Shown piece by piece: positions 21,297-32,190 of a DNA stretch of 64,000 nucleotides. The stretch's first letter is position 1, and every line of letters begins with the position of its first letter. Source of the DNA: Massospora cicadina. Its lineage: Eukaryota; Entomophthoromycota; Entomophthoromycetes; Entomophthorales; Entomophthoraceae. Position numbers and translations under genes: made by a program. Where the stretch lies: the NCBI GenBank assembly GCA_022478985.1, contig JAKSZP010014540.1, positions 1-64,000 of the forward strand, read 5' to 3'. Under the pieces are notes generated by a model. The model was given only the letters and a program-made list of their open reading frames with translations, did no database searches and was not told the DNA's origin.

Positions 21297-22344
21297 GCTC
21301 AAACAAGAAAATTACCCTTGTCTGTTCAAATACCTTGTTTCTGATTTACCTTATAATATCCTACAAATGTAAGAAACATTTAAAAGCTACCTGACTCAGG
21401 AGATGCATCAGAAAACATTACATTTTAAGCCACTGAGGAGGTAAAAATTAAACAGGAGAACAAAGAGTGGTGTAACAACACAACGCAGAATAATTTCTGA
21501 AATGTATGTAAATAAAACTAGTTTTAATGGAGTAAGTAGGTTTAAAACAAGAGATTTACCTGGAGTCCTTGATCCAGCTTACAGCAGCCTATTGAGCTAA
21601 AAATTGGGTACCTAACCAGCCAAGCTATCTTAGTTAAGAAACATCAAGAGTTTTTGGAAGGTCAATTACTTTTTATTGATAAAATTATCAAGATACAAAT
21701 TTATTGAAACTCACCTTACTTTTGACCTGCTGTCAGTAATTTAATTTTCACTATCCCTCAAGTTCAAATATCTGGCAAGTTAAATTTGGAAGAACTTGAA
21801 AAGTTCTTTAATTGCTTGAAGGCTATCAGGATGTTTTCTCTACGTCAGGTGTTGACTATGGTCACATGAAAAACTTGACACAGTATCAACTTTAGAGATT
21901 AAACCCCTATTTAATTAAAGCCATATAGTAAGTCAAATGTATAGGAGCAATACATGAAGAGTAAGCTTAACTCAATTATCATTTCTGGCTTACTTGTGTC
22001 CTCCCAGAGTCCATGGCCATCGCCGCTGTTACTTATATAGAAGAAGAATGGTGGTCACAGAATAGTGATGGATTACAGGAAGCTAAAAAGCCTCACCAAA
22101 AAGGGCAGATATTAAATTACATGAATTGATGATTCTCTGACCCAACTTTCCAGTTCAAATTTCTTCTCCACAATGGACCTCACCAGTACTATTGGCAAAT
22201 GGATCTATCACCAGAGGACCAAGAAAAATGCGCGTTGATATGCACAGAAGAAATATTTTAATCTACCCAGCTTCCTGAGAGATTATACAACACTCCTGCC
22301 TCGTTCAATGGGCGATGGGTAACATCAGCAAGACCTTAACTCAG
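21297..22344 (+). pseudogene. Gypsy D pol linker and RT, first part
   Basis: The plus strand aligns with B: TGEQRVV at about 21440, LPGVLDPAYS (about 21560), LTSQAILVKKHQEFLEGQLL (about 21620), then VDYGHMKNL (21850). RT follows with FSTMDLTSTYWQMDLSPEDQ at about 22155-22220 and LPERLYNTPASFNGRWVTS (B: MPQGLCNAPATFQQAMDH) at 22265-22320. It ends in HQQDLNS at the solo LTR. Stops are frequent and no long frame remains, so the call rests on ordered peptide matches. Confidence 0.7.
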
Positions 22345-23189
22345 TGTAAAAACCGCGGGGTTTCTACTGGTGCACAGGTTCACTTAACTATTGGTTCTGG
22401 GAATAAACACGATTTTGCTAATTTTATGAAGACAATTAGCCTAATTAAGTTTGATATATGGGTAGTTTCAGCCTTACTATGGCAATATAAAGGTTGCAGT
22501 GACTTCAGCCTCACTCTGGCAATATATAAGGATTTAAGTGACTTTGGCCTCACTGTGGCGTTGACACTTAGACAGGAAGACTTCTTCACAAATTCACTCT
22601 GAAGTAGACAGTCAATAATAGAAAACAATAAAGTATTCACAGTACTAAGGTGTTTTTATTAGTAGAAAGAGGGAATATTTATAGGGTAAAATGATGAAGA
22701 ACATGTGTTAGGGGTATTTGTGGTAACCACAAGTTTCTCAGCACGCCTGGCCGATGAAAAGGGATATCTACAATGATCTCAGCATGCCTAAATGACAGAA
22801 AAGGGATATTGGTTCAATTTTGGGAAATATTACAGCTGATAATCACGAGGAATAGCGTAATTAAATCGCTATTTGTATCAGCCCACATGTTAGCTACCAA
22901 ACCTGACAATTCTCCATGAGTAATTACCCATTTTGAGTCAATTTACTCATCTCCAAATTGTTGGCAACAATCCCCAATGAAATTGTAACTGTAATTATCA
23001 TCAGATACAATCCTATGTCAATTATGATTAACCATTTAATTGGTGATTATTGCTGATGAGAAGGAATAATCAATCAACGTCTCAAAGCTTAATCAATAAG
23101 CTAAACTAAATAAATGAACCAATTATCTTAAATCAATTGAAGCTTAGATAATTCACAAGCTGGATAATGTGATCATATAAATTCTCACA
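22345..23189 (+). repeat. Solo LTR inserted in the RT of Gypsy D
   Basis: 845 bp beginning TGTAAAAACC and ending TTCTCACA, flanked by CTCAG (22340-22344) and CTAAG (23190-23194), 4 of 5 matching. Removing it and one repeat copy restores RT from QQDLNS to CVIMYLNNV. It holds a roughly 38-bp tandem repeat in three partial copies (22463-22560, AGTGACTTCAGCCTCACTCT type) and a TTTATAGGG box at 22678. The open frame 22315-22602 runs across the junction and is not a gene. Confidence 0.65.
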
Positions 23190-24093
23190 CTAAGCTGTGT
23201 AATTATGTACCTAAATAACGTGATGGTTCTTTAAAAAAACTTTACCATCATCTGGACCACCTCAAGTCAGTTTTCCAACAGGTGAGAGAAGATTGCATTA
23301 AATCAAAACCTGCCAAAAGTACTTTCATCCATCATTAACTAGATTTTTTAGGACATATCATATTGCAGGAAGGAATTCAACCTTTGCTGATATGGTTGAA
23401 GCAATCTCCAATATGACTGAGCTGAAAAGCCTCCAAACATGCAGGCATTCTTAGAAGTGATGGTAGATTGCCATCAATTAATCCCTATTTTGCGCAACTC
23501 GCCGAACCTCTTGTCCATTTGCTGCCAGAAAGACCCTTCATGTGGGGAATAGAGAAAAGAACTGTATTTGAGACTATGAAGGATTTGTTGAAGAGAAGAT
23601 TGATCCTATGTCATCTAAACTATGAAAATCCATTCATCATGTTTACTGGCGCTTCTGGATTAGCCATAGGCGGCTTTCTTTCTCAATTGGATAATGATTG
23701 AATTCACCACCCAGTGTCCTATTAGAGAAAAACGCTTTCAAAAACTGAGTGAAATTATAGAGTCATGGAGAAAGAGTGCTTAACTATCCTCCTGGGCAGA
23801 AAAACCATTCTGGTCCTTCTTGTATAGTAAAAACTTTACAGTTAATACAAACTACGCTTCTTAAAAAATATGCAAAACATGAAAGATACAATAGGAAGAC
23901 TAGCTTACTGGACTCTCAAACTTTAGCACTATGACATAATATCGTATATTGAGCCGGAACAAAGCACATGAAAGTGTATGGACTAGCCATATTGTTTCTC
24001 CTATATTTAGACAATAGTGAAGTTAAATTGTTACATGACCTACTAATAAATACAGACTCATGATAGGCTAAGATGAACAAGTTAAAAAGATGC
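23190..24093 (+). pseudogene. Gypsy D RT second part and RNase H
   Basis: RT resumes as CVIMYLNNV, where YLDD has become YLNN at 23208-23219, then in another frame HLDHLKSVFQQVREDCIKSK and LGHIILQEGIQP. Frame 23468-23701 covers the RT-RNase H connection (LAEPLVHLLPERPFMWGIEK) and the RNase H start, IMFTGASGLAIGGFLSQLD, in which the catalytic Asp of TDAS is Gly. Later matches are MQNMKDTIGRLAYWTLKL and LDNSEVKLLHDLL (about 24000-24055). Both polymerase and RNase H are catalytically dead. It ends at the target duplication of element E. Confidence 0.75.
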
Positions 24094-24729
24094 TATTGCT
24101 TTGGCGCTAGGGCGTCAACCAAAACTGCACAGGTTGAACTTTGTATATAATAAATAGGGATCTGTATGCAGACAATAGCCCTAAGGCCAAAGTATAATAA
24201 AATTATCGTCAAAGATTTTTATTGGAAGACTAAAAATTATCTAAGTCAAAGAAAGATTTCATAATTTTGCATTTCTATCTATTAAACTTCGCGCTAGAGT
24301 ACCAAGCAGTGCATAGTTATTCTGGAATAAAGTAGACATCAATTATTTTGGTTGGGGATAAACCCTTGAAGATTGTTTTAAGCCAGCAGGACAAGGGAGA
24401 AAATAGGAGAAAATAATAATAATCTGAGATATTATTTACAAAGCTGTAACGCCTCATAAATTAGTATGGAAGTATTCAGTGGAAAATGTTGGTGAGGTGA
24501 TAGGAATTTGATCCTCAATAGCTATGCAGCTACATATAAAAAATGAGCGCCTGGGCAAAGTAATCCTCCATAACTTAATTTTAAATTCCCAGCGATGCCA
24601 TGACAATCCGCCATAACTAAATGGATACAGATTAAAGTCAGCAATAAAGCTGAGGAATTGAACCATAAGTTGATAGTAAAGAAAATAAAAATTAAATAAA
24701 GATAATGTTTGTCAAACCAAAAAGCAACA
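24094..24729 (-). repeat. 3' LTR of element E
   Basis: 636 bp. Starts TATTGCTTTGGCGC and ends CAACA in plus reading; pairs with 27149-27793. Confidence 0.8.
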
Positions 24730-27127
24730 TTTCTTCCACTTAACTAAACATTCTATCACAGAAAATTGAGCAGAGGCTAGTGGTGACTGAAAGGATTGGG
24801 ACGCCAGGCAAGGCATCACATAAGCATAAGCAATGATCTTATGCTTCTGAATATGAACTGGTTAAAGCAGGTTTATTTAAAGACGGCTTAATATATTCAT
24901 GGTGCGGTTAAATGGCACCAACAGTGGCAGTAGGATTCTTTTTGGATTGGTGGAGTAATGAAAGATCTTACCATTCTTATCTTCGCGAACTTTTAAGGTA
25001 ATATCAATAACAATAAGGTCCTAATGCCCTGGTTTACAGTATTATCTTTGTACAGCGTGGAGGGAAATCCTGTTGCACTTGGTCACTTGAGGTGGTATAT
25101 TTAAAGGGCTCCATTCCCTTTGCGGCTTTAATGGGAACACTCCCCCCATTATGCCAACAATTATAATTAGGGAAAGTGATGTGTAATTCCCCTGGAGTGA
25201 TAGAATCTGCTTCTGCTAACATTTAAAGCTGAATAAGCATGATATGCATGTTGTCCACTTGAACATAATCTTCATCTGACAAAACCCGCCATGGTTTCAT
25301 CTGTTGGTGGCTCCTCACTCTTGGTGGAATTGTCTAAGTGCTTGATAACTGTGCCCACCAGCCTCGTTTCATCATTGGCGGATTCCCAATTACATAAAGG
25401 GGAACTTATTGCACGCCTACCTAAAAAGTATTGTCTTCAGAGTTAGCTTTCAGTCCAAAATTTCTTCATAAAAGAGGCCCCAATAAGAAAATAGTAGTTG
25501 CCATGTGGTAAGATGAAGGTGGAAGCAAACAGTCTTTGAGTGCCAGACCCCAGCAGCAAGGAGCTATATGATTCTAGTGATGTCGTCGCATTGAGGCCTG
25601 CAGTGGCATCTTCTTTGCAGTGATCAATATCAGGTTTGATCTCCAATTTTCAAGTGGTTTTGAAGAAACAATGTTGATATGTCTCTTCTGTTAACATGAT
25701 TGCATAAACTGGCTGGTTTTACACACTGATCCACGTAAGGGCCCTCAGAGTGATGATCTAGACCATTGAGTTTATGAATTCCAGTATATCCGCTTGACTA
25801 AAATAACTCATATAGATTATTATTTGCCTCAGGCCGCAAAACCATATCAGCCTCAGTGGTTATATTTGTAAGGTATTTTTCACTGACAAGGATGAGGATT
25901 TTCGGGTTTAGATAGTTATCTGGGAATTTGTAATTGTCAGCAGAAGTAGAATATTCTGTTTCTTCTCCGCATGTGCTTTTCCTGAACAATTCAGTGGCAG
26001 TGGTCAGTAAATGAATACTTTACTCCTTTTTGCGTGACTTGTTATGATGAGCAAAGATATTAAGGTCACAACGCTGAAGGTAAATTGCCGTTTTTGGTTA
26101 TGTTAGTATTGAAATTCAACACAGGTAACATAGTTTGATACAACTCTTTGGGGGTTCATAGGCGTGGTGGAATGCAATCTGAGCGTTGTAGTGACTCAGC
26201 AGTTTAGCACAATACAATACTTGGGCCTCATAATATTAATGGTCTCAAAAAACCAAAACTTCTTTTCATGGTTTAAAGATGATAGTCAGAAGAGCGATTT
26301 CTCAGCCTATCATTAGTTCTGCTCCTCCAAACTCATCAATAATGATATTTTATAGCGTTGAGATAAGACATACCAACTTTAGTAATTTTTGGAAGTACTA
26401 TTTATTGGCTTATGGTTACCAGTAAGTTTATCATTGTGGCCAATTTAGTATGGTCATCAGTACTTCCCATTGCGATTCAAAGAGCCATAGAGAGGTATGA
26501 ATATTTCCTTATCTATCAAATTTGGGCAAATTAACAGGGTTAACTGAGGGAGAAGGTGCCGTAGGGAAGGTTAATTCAGAAGTAACAAAAGTGGCAGCCT
26601 CCACAGCAGGGCTTGTGTTAGGAGCTGATAAAGACACAGCCGTTTATACATGTAGCACAATGGGCAAGACTTCATCCATAGTCTCATCAGAAGTAAAAGC
26701 TGACGAAACGGCTGGGCTCTGGGACCACCTATGCTATATGTGGCACGCTTAAACTCTTGACGGTGTTGCTTCACTACACTAGTAAATTATTGTTGTTCCA
26801 CAGCCAATTTTTAGTCAGTTTTGTCCTTCTGTTGAATGGCGAAATTTAACCAGAAAATTTAAGGTTCTGATTTCCTGTCCATGAGATTAGACTAAGCAGC
26901 GTAAAGCTTTTAATTTCAGTTGGATAACAACAATAGCAGAAATTGCTCATCTGCTGTTTCATTTGTAAATAATACTTCTAACACTTCAGTTGTTATTCTT
27001 TTGCCTTATGGTACCTCCCCATAATCAGGTTTGTCATAAGGAAAATAAGGCTGTTTGCCTCGACTATCACACTAGAGTATAGCATTTTGAGGGGAGGATT
27101 ATATAAGCAAAAGGGTACCAGAAGTGG
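24730..27127 (-). pseudogene. Element E interior with protease remnant
   Basis: Frame 25443-25646 (minus) reads EIKPDIDH then FILPHGNYYFLIGASFMKKF, parallel to the protease end of Gypsy M (LKPDIDH, VVLPNSNYDLLIGTAFMRHY at 61780-61960). Just to the right INIVSSKPLE resembles the loop after the active site, but no DTG is left. Frames 25798-25989 and 26571-26774 (minus) and 26522-26752 (plus) have no resemblance I can name. Gag presumably lay between 26000 and 27127. No polymerase sequence is seen, so this is an internally deleted element rather than a truncated one. Confidence 0.55.
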
Positions 27128-27146
27128 CCCCCTATAATGAGAACTA
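27128..27146 (-). other. Degenerate primer-binding site of element E
   Basis: Plus reading CCCCCTATAATGAGAACTA, two bases from the LTR. It matches 14 of 19 positions of the J and N site CCCCTTGTAGTGAGCACCA. Confidence 0.5.
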
Positions 27147-27148
27147 AA

Positions 27149-27793
27149 TGTTGTGATTAGCACTAGGGCATCAATCACAATTGCACAGGTCAAAATTTTG
27201 TATATAAATACCTAAGGAATTGTATATAGAAATAACTTTGATGCCAGAGGATAAAAAATATATTTTTAAAGGTTTTTATTGAATCAGCTAAAAATTAGCT
27301 AGGTGGAAAAGTGATCCTCAAAATTTTGCATGCCCATCATAATGAACTTTGCACTATAGTACCAAGCAGTTCATAGTTATTCTGGAAAATGATAGACATC
27401 TTTAGCTTGGTTTTTGGGGATAAAATCCTTTTTGATCTTTAAGCCAGCTTGGCAAGGGAGAAAATAAAAAAAGGAAATAATAATAAACTGACATTTGATT
27501 TATGAAAGGTACCGCCTTGTAAATTCATAGGAAAGGATTTAGTGGAAAATGCTGGTTTGGTGGTAGGAATTTAATCCGCAATAGCTATGCAGCTACATTA
27601 AAAAAATGGGCGCATGGGCAAGGTAATCGCCATAACTTAATTCGTTGAATTCCAGAAATTGTGGGAAAATCGGCCATAACTTAATGTGACAGATTAACGT
27701 CAGTGCTGAGGCCTGAGGAATTGAACCCTTAGTCTATAATAAATAAAATAGAAATAAAATAAAGAAAATGGTTGGTCAAACCAAATCTCAACA
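27149..27793 (-). repeat. 5' LTR of element E
   Basis: 645 bp, TGTTGTGATT...CTCAACA in plus reading, followed by the target duplication GATGC. Confidence 0.8.
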
Positions 27794-28830
27794 GATGCTA
27801 TTACAACGTGTTCAAAAAATATGAATGTTCTAATGAAATACTTTACAATAAAGTTGTAATTGACTGGATACCTTACTTTTAACCTTTAGAATGAGCACTA
27901 AATATAATGGAATCCCACAATACCTTAGGACATGGAGGAGCCAGAAAACTTATGAATGAAATAAAGATTGCTACTATTGGGAATGAATACTGGTCTCTTT
28001 AATGGAATTCTTAGACGCTTGCATAACTTTCAAAAAGCAGATGCCGCATAAGATCAAATAAAGTTATTAGCCCATGACCCCGCAGCAGCCATTTCATATC
28101 ATCAGTTTAGACGTCATAGGTCCACTACCTTAATCCACAGGATAAAATCAATACATCCATGTAGTAATCGATCATTTCACAAAGTGAGTCAAAGCAATCA
28201 CCATTACAACTCAGGATGCCAAGGCTAAAGTAACTTTTTATACCACAATATATTTACTATGTATGGCTGCCCGCAGGTACTGCTATGTGATAATGGGAAG
28301 AACTTTACTTCAAAGTTGTGTGAATCTTAGCTACAAGCATAGGAACTCATCAATTATTAAAGCACCCTACAACTTACCAACTAATGGAGATGTAGAAAGA
28401 GCAAAAGGAATGTTGATTTAGATAATATGCAACATAACACTAATGATCCATTACACTGGTTTCAATATCTCCTGAGTGCATTTATGGCTTATGGTGTAAC
28501 TTTTATTTTGTTCCAAAATTGTCTCCCTTCAAGGCCTCATATGGAAGAGTACCTGGAATCCAGGCTTTATTACTTCATGAAGTTACCTGTGAAAATATGA
28601 AGAGCCTGAGAAAGTTTAAGAAGATTAGCCCAGAAGAACATAAAACTGAAAACCAAGGTGATGACATTTAGACAAGACGGTTACAAAAGAAGGTCAATCA
28701 GAAAATGATCTTGACAACCTTCACCCACTTTTAAGATTTTGGTCTTAGTCCTTTACTATTGCAATCATATATCACCCCAAGGTGTTAAATTCCATCTGGG
28801 ATGGGCCACTCATTAAACCTGCAACCATGG
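27794..28830 (+). pseudogene. Gypsy D integrase
   Basis: Reading resumes after E with LGHGGARKLMNEIK (zinc-domain His region, about 27925-27970), then LDVIGPLP (about 28105; first catalytic Asp) and VKAITITTQDAKAK. The second Asp region near 28290 reads CYVIMGRTLL, so that Asp is gone. TNGDVERAKGMLI (about 28380-28420) keeps the Glu. At 28545-28620 the capsid-proximal segment matches YGRELGIPALLAKDV of B, and VLYYCNHISPQGVKF (about 28750) is the C-terminal module. Many stops. Ends with PANILKG just before the LTR, as PPNILEG does in B. Confidence 0.75.
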
Positions 28831-28934
28831 GGATGAAATATCAATAAAGTCCTTAAAAATTGGATTAACTATTAACCACATAAGTAGCCAATTCTTGCAT
28901 TGGGACTCCCCTGCCAATATATTGAAGGGGGTGA

Positions 28935-29574
28935 TGTCTGATATCAGGGTATCAGACATGATGAGAGAAATCAACTTTTTAACTCCCACAATAGAATTAA
29001 TGCCTAGACCTGAGAAGGGGATTAATGGAGTTACCTCAATTTATCTCATTTAAAAAATTAATAGTAATTATGGCTCAAATTGACCTTAGTAAAATTCCAT
29101 CAGATCAAAATGAGCCTAAGGTACCCAAGATTAAATCCTGCCTAGTTAAATGAAGGATCACCAGAATGTCAGGTGACCATTACTCAAGGTGTCATGAGTG
29201 ACAGTAACTTAAGGTGAATTCACAAAAGGGTAAAAATTAAGAGTATTATTCACAATCAACCTAAATGATACCAAGTCTCATCTGACTTGGTACATTAGAA
29301 TTACATTTTTCCCTATCAAAAATATGCTAAAAAGGCATTATACCATCTGGAATGAATCGCATAACTGAGATCCTCTCTTCCAAATTTTCTTCCTATTATC
29401 TTAAACAAGCCCTTCCCTTTCCTGATTTATTCTGTTGAGTATGACATATAAAAACCCCTTTTTTATACTATAATTAAGTCACGTCATTAATTCCATATCT
29501 CTTTTTAGTACATGGCTTCAATAAGTCCATTTCGCCTTACTTACCATAAAATGGATATTCTAGTAGATAGGACA
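28935..29574 (+). repeat. 3' LTR of Gypsy D (right end approximate)
   Basis: Starts TGTCTGATATC directly after the purine tract GAAGGGGGTGA (28924-28934). A TATA-like box, ACATATAAAAACCCC, lies at about 29438. The end is placed at AGATAGGACA (29574) from the expected length and the CA end; no second copy exists in the window to confirm it. Confidence 0.5.
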
Positions 29575-29579
29575 TAAGG

Positions 29580-30683
29580 GGTCTTTTGGCACTCTAAAAT
29601 AAATAATTTACTTGTCATGCGTCTTGGATGGCTTCAGTTATTATCTGTTGGGATTCTTTGGCATAGCATCATCAAGCTTAAAATGGAAGCCAACAGCCTC
29701 CTTGGATTCTGCATAAGACAATTTTATTGGCAGCTAATTGGGGTATGACAAGATTCTGTTTGCCATATCAAGATAATTGATTACAATCACCGCCTTTTGA
29801 AAATCCCCACGCCCTACCATAGTCATTTAATAAAGCTTAAAGAAGTCAGTAATATTGTTACTCTGAAACTCCGCCAGCATTGGAGTTGACTGAAATTCTA
29901 CACCTTTGAGGGGGTTAGTACCAGTATTTCCTTGTCAGCTAGTGACTTGATTTGATGTGACAGGGCGCCATAATGGATAGACAGCTAGAGTTTCAGACGC
30001 CTTCCATAAGTCTTATGGCTAGTCTCATTAGGGATGTCCTCCCAAGATGAAGAACTCTCTCTAAAAAGGTCTGATGTACCTTTTGGGGCTTTAGGAGAAT
30101 GGTTAGTGGTTCTCTTAAACTTGGTTAGATGATCAGTGAAGGTCTTCTATCATTTCTTCCAGTTTAACTTCCATGCCTTCAGCATCTGATGCTTCCAATG
30201 AAATTCCTCCAAATTATTGGTAACTTAACTGTGTTTTCAGCGTTGTGATCCAAGGATTCTTTAGCAGCATGATTTGATCTTGCGTCTCAATCTGGTCCTA
30301 CACCTGTTTCATCATAATACCCTCCATTGAATCAATTCATCACATTAGTACCTCTCCTTACTTCATGAATATGGTTTCTAAAGCTGAAATTTTTAGGCCT
30401 GATATCTCAGCATAAACTTCTTTGATTTTAAACTAATTAAAGTCTTCAAATTGCTAACTAGTAGGTGCAGTTTCACAATCTCTTCCTTGGCTTCTTTATG
30501 CTTCTAATTTAGATAATTAATTGACTCTTGAATTTTTACAGCAGTCTCTATTCAAATGTATTTTAAGTCCACTTTTTGGGGATTCATCGCTCATGAGCCT
30601 AAATTCAGTAGTTTGCTCACTACACCTAACAATTCTTCATTCTAACACTTAACTGTTTAATGAAAACAATGTCAGGCCAAAAA
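29580..30683 (-). pseudogene. Gypsy N gag region, badly decayed
   Basis: This minus-strand stretch lies between the LTR of D and a primer-binding site identical in type to those of J and M, so by position it must be the leader and gag of an element N. Frames are short; directly after the primer site it reads VLTTRGFLA, as J reads VLTTRGPLI and M reads VLTTGGPLT. I see no knuckle or protease, and the rest of N is probably displaced by D and its neighbours. The assignment is positional and not from a long protein match. Confidence 0.4.
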
Positions 30684-30702
30684 CCCCTTGTAGTGAGCAC
30701 CA
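30684..30702 (-). other. Primer-binding site of Gypsy N
   Basis: Plus reading CCCCTTGTAGTGAGCACCA, identical to the 19 bases at 51096-51114 (Gypsy J). Confidence 0.75.
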
Positions 30703-30703
30703 C

Positions 30704-31330
30704 TTATTGAAAGGCGGCTACTGCAAAGGTTCATGAGGTTTTATTCCTTAACTAGTAAAGATTTCTGTACAACAACAGGAAGCATGGATCAGAGCCAGTA
30801 ACAGTTCATGTAAACTTAACCTTTGTTCACATAAAAAATATATAGGCAATTTTTGTCTTACAATAAACTAAAAAATTTTAGTAAGATTTTAATACCAAGA
30901 ACACGATAATTTATTAATGATATAATTTTCATATATTAGATCACACATGTCAATTTAATGCCCACCTATTATAATAACGGCACTGATGGTTGGAGATAAC
31001 CTAACTACTATTCATTGACCTGTAGCATTTGACATGCTATTTGTTGGAACTTTCATCATCTTGATTCCCAAGTAGTGGAGATAATGCCTTTGAGTCTGGT
31101 AAATTAAAATTATTGGGACATCCCAGTAACTCAATCAAGACTACCCAAAATAAACATACTTGTAAATTTTTCAAGATACCTCCTCAGGACCCTAAAATTC
31201 AATGACAAAGATCTGAATGATTAAACACTATGTTTGAGCTTCCTACTCAGAAGCCTAAAAGCCATTGAAACTAACAAATCATATTGGGGATCATCCTCTA
31301 ATAATCACTAATATCGGATCATGTTGAAAA
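30704..31330 (-). repeat. Probable 5' LTR of Gypsy N (right end unresolved)
   Basis: Follows the primer-binding site by one base, as in J and M. It contains a TATA-like ATATATAGGC at about 30839. The expected TG start reads TT. No clean right boundary is visible before Gypsy O begins near 31340. Confidence 0.4.
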
Positions 31331-31479
31331 AGTGTACCCCAGCTAAAATCTAGCACCCTGAGAACCTTCACTTTCTCCCAAGATGATTCACCAAACTGAG
31401 GAAATTAAAAAGAGTATTTATTACAAAATGCTGGTAAGTATGCTGCAGCTGAGGATACTATGAGGTATGTACTCTCAGT

Positions 31480-32190
31480 GGTAAGGGTTGTAAACTACTC
31501 TTCATCGTTCTTTGATGGGAAACCCCATCCTGAGGCGTAATTAAGTCTAAGGAGGAACCTACTACTGAGTTTTTGGCTCTATTTGTCATCAATAAAGACT
31601 ATTCTGGTAATATTCTGATTTCTGCTACTCTTTAAACCACTTTGGGAAAATTCAAAACAGCTATTTTGGTGTATACTGAGGCCTCTGAGACTTTTATTGG
31701 CCTGGACCTAACTAAATACCTTGAGTTGAACTACTCAGCTGGTGTTATGGTTATGCAGATGTTTCCCAGGGTATTCTCACACTGAAGCTTCATGGGTTGG
31801 TTGATTATAAAGTGTGCAGCTATCATTTGTCTGAAAGCTTTTTAACAGTCAAAATTTCTTTACCTATTATATTGGTAGAGGAAGGTTCAAAAATTTGATG
31901 ACAGAACCATTTAAGAGCCAAAACCTGATGTTATCTTAAAGATTGAACAGAATTTATTTATCCCCGTGTCTGAAGTCACACTCAAGTTATTTTTCCCAAC
32001 TACCAACTATACGCAAATTCAGCCTCAGACCTCTTCTGAAGCCCACTTCAGAAGTTCCCTTTCCTCATGTTTGGAAGGGTGGAATCTTCATTTGACGTGG
32101 CTCCTATGAAAGAATCATTAGTGCATTCCAAGTTTAAATTGTGTCTTTAAACTCAAAGTTGATCTGTTGCATTTCTTCTCCAGTATAAAC
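31480..32190 (+). pseudogene. Gypsy O protease region
   Basis: At about 31660-31730 the plus strand reads TILVYTEASETFIGLDLTKY, which parallels the ALLDSGATHNFI loop of chromovirus-type retropepsins; the catalytic Asp is replaced (YTEA for DSGA). Flanking peptides (LELNYSAGVMVMQMF) fit the region after the loop. From 31800 to 32190 is the linker to RT, with no motif I can name. Upstream (31340-31480) may be gag tail, for example KYAAAEDTMRYVLS, but is not certain. Confidence 0.5.

Larger units (their letters stand above)
24094..27793 (-). mobile_element. Element E: 3.7-kb Gypsy-derived deletion element with both LTRs
   Basis: Two direct repeats, 24094-24729 and 27149-27793, share long stretches such as ATAGCTATGCAGCTACAT and ATAGTTATTCTGGA. 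The outer 5 bp, GATGC at 24089-24093 and 27794-27798, are a perfect target duplication. LTR ends are TGTTG...CAACA (the left copy starts TATTG). Only gag/protease-like remnants remain in 2.4 kb of interior; there is no RT, RNase H or integrase, so E is a non-autonomous derivative. Orientation is minus, judged from the degenerate primer-binding site beside the right LTR and from the protease frame. Confidence 0.8.
21297..29574 (+). mobile_element. Gypsy element D, pol to 3' LTR, with two nested insertions
   Basis: Plus-strand remnant of the A/B/C pol type: linker from 21297, RT, RNase H, integrase and 3' LTR. It is split first by a solo LTR (22345-23189), whose removal rejoins RT, then by element E (24094-27793), whose removal rejoins the RNase H-integrase region (left ...AACAAGTTAAAAAGATGC, right GATGCTATTACAACG). 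gag, protease and 5' LTR are missing left of LINE F. Confidence 0.8.

Noticed and set aside
14912..21315. A target duplication for LINE F (AGCTCCACTAAAGAGATTTA against AGCTCAAACAAGAAAATTA)
   Set aside because: Too many mismatches, and the flanks belong to different elements in opposite orientation.
22315..22602. 95-codon plus frame as a novel gene
   Set aside because: It crosses the left boundary of a solo LTR and its repeats come from the LTR's tandem repeat.
26522..26752. 76-codon plus frame (MGKLTGLTEGEGAVGKVNSE) as a host gene
   Set aside because: It lies between the LTRs of element E, antisense to its orientation, with low-complexity Ala/Val/Thr content.
28935..28958. Reading the palindrome as a whole LTR reduced to 24 bp
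   Set aside because: Needs an improbable deletion; the position fits a normal LTR start better.
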